Shown: piece by piece, positions 60,801 to 64,000 of the stretch
How the letters are laid out: each line of letters begins with the position of its first letter
Numbering within the stretch: position 1 is the first letter of the stretch
Assembly: GCA_021397835.1 (NCBI GenBank)
Contig: JAJFZO010000028.1
Coordinates: 2,651,501-2,715,500, forward strand
DNA length: 64,000 bases
Direction: 5' to 3'
From: Moringa oleifera
Taxonomy: Eukaryota > Streptophyta > Magnoliopsida > Brassicales > Moringaceae
Program-made: the position numbers and the translations under genes
The notes under the pieces: model-generated
The model's input: only the letters and a program-made list of their open reading frames with translations
What the model was told of the DNA's origin: nothing
Databases searched by the model: none

Positions 60801-61456
60801 ATAAAAATATGTTGAAGTACTTCAACAAATCTATGCATAAGATATCCAACATCTAATGTTCGTACAACAATATCCACAATGCCTTTGCGGGCTCCATAGC
60901 AAGAAATGATATGTTCTATTAAAGACAGTCCTTCGCGTAAATTGCTTTGAATAAGTAAATCAGTCATTTATCCTTTGCGATCTGACATTATTCCTCTCAT
61001 ACCTATTAATTGGTGTACTCGAGATGCATTTCCTTGAGCTCTTGAAAAAGACATAATATGGACTGGATTGAAAGGGTCAGTTACCCTAAAATTAGGATTC
61101 ATTTATTGTCATAATATTCACTTGTAGTACACCATATCTTAATGGATTGGCATAATTTTTCTACTGCGTGTACATTCCCATAATGATGATATTTTTCCAA
61201 AATCAAACTTTGGTGTTTAACATCTTGGACTAGCCATCCCTTAGAAGGCATTGTTAAAAGATTATCTATCCTTAATGAAATGGATGTAGTAGTGGCTTGC
61301 TAGAAAACAAAAGTCTTTACTTGATCCAAGATGTGTGATGTATATGCAATTTCGAAGTGATCTATTAATTTGCTAGTAAGTCGTTTAATGGCAGTTCCAT
61401 CTATGACTTTATTGTGAAATAATAGATTGGTCTGTTTTTGCCATAAGTGCCTCCAT
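57833..61456 (-). pseudogene. rpoC2: Plastid rpoC2 (RNA polymerase beta'') pseudogene with internal deletion
   Basis: Subunit of the plastid-encoded RNA polymerase. The start is at 61456 (MEALMAK, then a shift and [16 protein letters not shown]). Other recognisable blocks: [20 protein letters not shown] (about 61060-60990), [20 protein letters not shown] (60964), [20 protein letters not shown] (about 60525), then a jump. Then [20 protein letters not shown] (about 60310), [13 protein letters not shown] (about 60095), [20 protein letters not shown] (59742), [20 protein letters not shown] (about 59075), [11 protein letters not shown] (58925), [20 protein letters not shown] (58420), and the end at GFNDS, TAA (57833). 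The span of 3624 bp is about 0.55 kb short of the family, owing to a deletion near 60415. Many stops and shifts. Confidence 0.95.
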
Positions 61457-61626
61457 ATTCGACTGAGTAGGATTCAACAATAAGTTTAAGTCAATTATTG
61501 GAAAACTTCCTTTTCTCGATCTCGATTTACGTAGAATTTTAGGTCAGGAACTATGGTCCTAGTTGAATCGGAGAGGCCCGCATTCACATCGGTGTTATAG
61601 AATTACTTAGCTTAGATACCATATGA

Positions 61627-62981
<1,355 letters not shown>

Positions 62982-64000
62982 AGTCCTCGTAACACTAGAA
63001 GTCCCAACTTTGCTACTATTGCCTAGTCTATTGATTAAGAGGGCAATATCTTAATTTAGAAGCTAACAAGTAATCCATGAAGCTTGAGAATGCATTGCGC
63101 TTGTCATGGTAAGCAAGGATATTTTTAGTAAGGGTTCAGGTGCAAGCTTTTCTTCTTCCTCTGAGTTTTGGGCATCCTTATCAAGAGACATGAAATCCTC
63201 AATCATAAAATATTGAGGACGCTGGCATCTGTGTGCAAGGTAATATTTTTCATCACAACAAAAGCATAAACCCTTCAATCTTTGTTCTTTTGCTTCCTAG
63301 CTAGTCAATCTCTTTGCATTGCTCACCATATTAAAAGCTACTAGAGGACCTAAATTTTTAATAGTAGGATCAAGCATAACTTTTGGCAATGAGCTAGCAA
63401 ATAGTACGCATAATGGATATGACTTTTTTAAGAGCGAGTTGCCTCACCTTAAAAGCTGTGTGACTCCAATGGCATCTAATAAAGATCACGAATGCTTGAT
63501 TTTTGTGTCTAAACGTATGTCATCTTTTAATGGACTTGTAATAAAACAACTAATTTAGATAAGTTCTTAGAAGGCCATCTATTTTCTGAGATAGCTTCTT
63601 AAATTACATCTAATAGGGACCACAGTAGTGATTTATCATAATTGTGTAAGAGCCTCAAAAGGGTCTTCACAGTTTATTGGTCCAAAGATATCATTGAAGG
63701 GCAACACCTTCCAAAATGGAAAAAGATAATTGGACCTGCTGTGTAAGAGGAACCTTTTCAAATTCAAAAAATTATTATGCTTCATAGATTCATTCATTGG
63801 GATCTTCCTTATCAAATCTTGGAAAGAAAAGCTCCAAGGCACCATGTTCTTGGAAGCTTGTCAATTTAGTAAAAAGTTAGGTTAGAGAAGACTCACTAAG
63901 GCCAAACTGATTGACTTAATGTTCTGTTACCATGGATGCTTGGCTTGCACATATGGATTCTAAGTTAGCACGGATGGTTTGCAAGTTTGCATCATGTTGA
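62982..64000 (-). pseudogene. Ty3/gypsy gag and protease start, truncated
   Basis: Minus-strand reading enters from the window edge. Gag words: FPRFDKEDPNE-like (about 63810), FFEFEKVPLTQQVQLSFFHL-like (about 63770-63710, across frames), CEDPFEALTQL (63668-63636), then a CCHC zinc knuckle, KGLCFCCDEKYYLAHRCQRP (63275-63216). An acidic linker follows (EEEEKLAPEP). The protease start is recognisable at about 63030-62990 as D, stop, [12 protein letters not shown], like the family FIDxxxVxKLGLPV. There are several stops and shifts. In the knuckle the spacing after the second Cys is kept, but the usual Gly before His is Ala. The frame is cut at about 62982, where plastid rpoC1 begins. Confidence 0.85.

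Overview
The window is nuclear DNA of a flowering plant, most likely a eudicot. It is very AT-rich, contains no intact nuclear protein gene that I can recognise, and is filled with decayed class I and class II transposons plus one large block of chloroplast-derived DNA. The plastid block keeps the standard angiosperm gene order but has accumulated stops, frameshifts and a deletion, so this is a nuclear plastid insertion (NUPT) and not a piece of plastome. I cannot name the species from sequence alone.

Layout. 1-4.4 kb: AT-rich, nothing recognised except a (TA)n run. 4.4-6.0 kb: exon remnants of a two-AP2-domain transcription factor pseudogene (AINTEGUMENTA/PLETHORA/WRINKLED-like). 9.66-10.1 kb: a copia-type LTR followed by an initiator-tRNA-like primer binding site. 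10.33-11.2 kb: an array of ~123 bp tandem repeats ending at a purine tract and a candidate LTR start (Tat/Ogre-like arrangement). 12.54-13.6 kb: a pectate lyase pseudogene. 13.8-17.26 kb: a ~500 bp direct repeat pair around ~2.4 kb, a candidate non-autonomous LTR element. 17.8-21.8 kb: a CACTA element remnant with subterminal repeats, a degraded Ulp1-type protease gene on the minus strand and two internal tandem arrays. 24.1-29.3 kb: further CACTA pieces (DUF4216 part of TNP2, then a Ptta/En/Spm Transposase_24 remnant, plus strand). 34.97-35.33 kb: a fold-back/MITE-like element. ~36.3-36.7 kb: copia integrase remnant. 38.3-39.2 and 42.6-43.6 kb: an unidentified ~0.92 kb direct duplication, with a second Transposase_24 remnant (41.3-42.6 kb) just before the second copy. 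45.68-46.86 kb: the terminus of another CACTA element with a subterminal tandem array.

46.86-62.98 kb: the ~16.1 kb NUPT, carrying in order rps16 (exon 1 and part of the intron), trnQ-UUG, psbK, psbI, trnS-GCU, trnG-UCC, trnR-UCU, atpA, atpF, atpH, atpI, rps2, rpoC2 and rpoC1 (part of exon 2). psbI is an intact reading frame; psbK ends one codon early; all longer genes are broken. 62.98-64.0 kb: Ty3/gypsy gag and the start of protease on the minus strand, cut by the NUPT junction.

The genes do not form a working pathway here. The window records nested transposition, organelle DNA capture and decay dominated by C-to-T (and G-to-A) changes. I found no convincing new biological system; the most informative points are the NUPT with chimeric transposon junctions, the tandem arrays inside and beside transposons, and the recurring degraded CACTA proteins.
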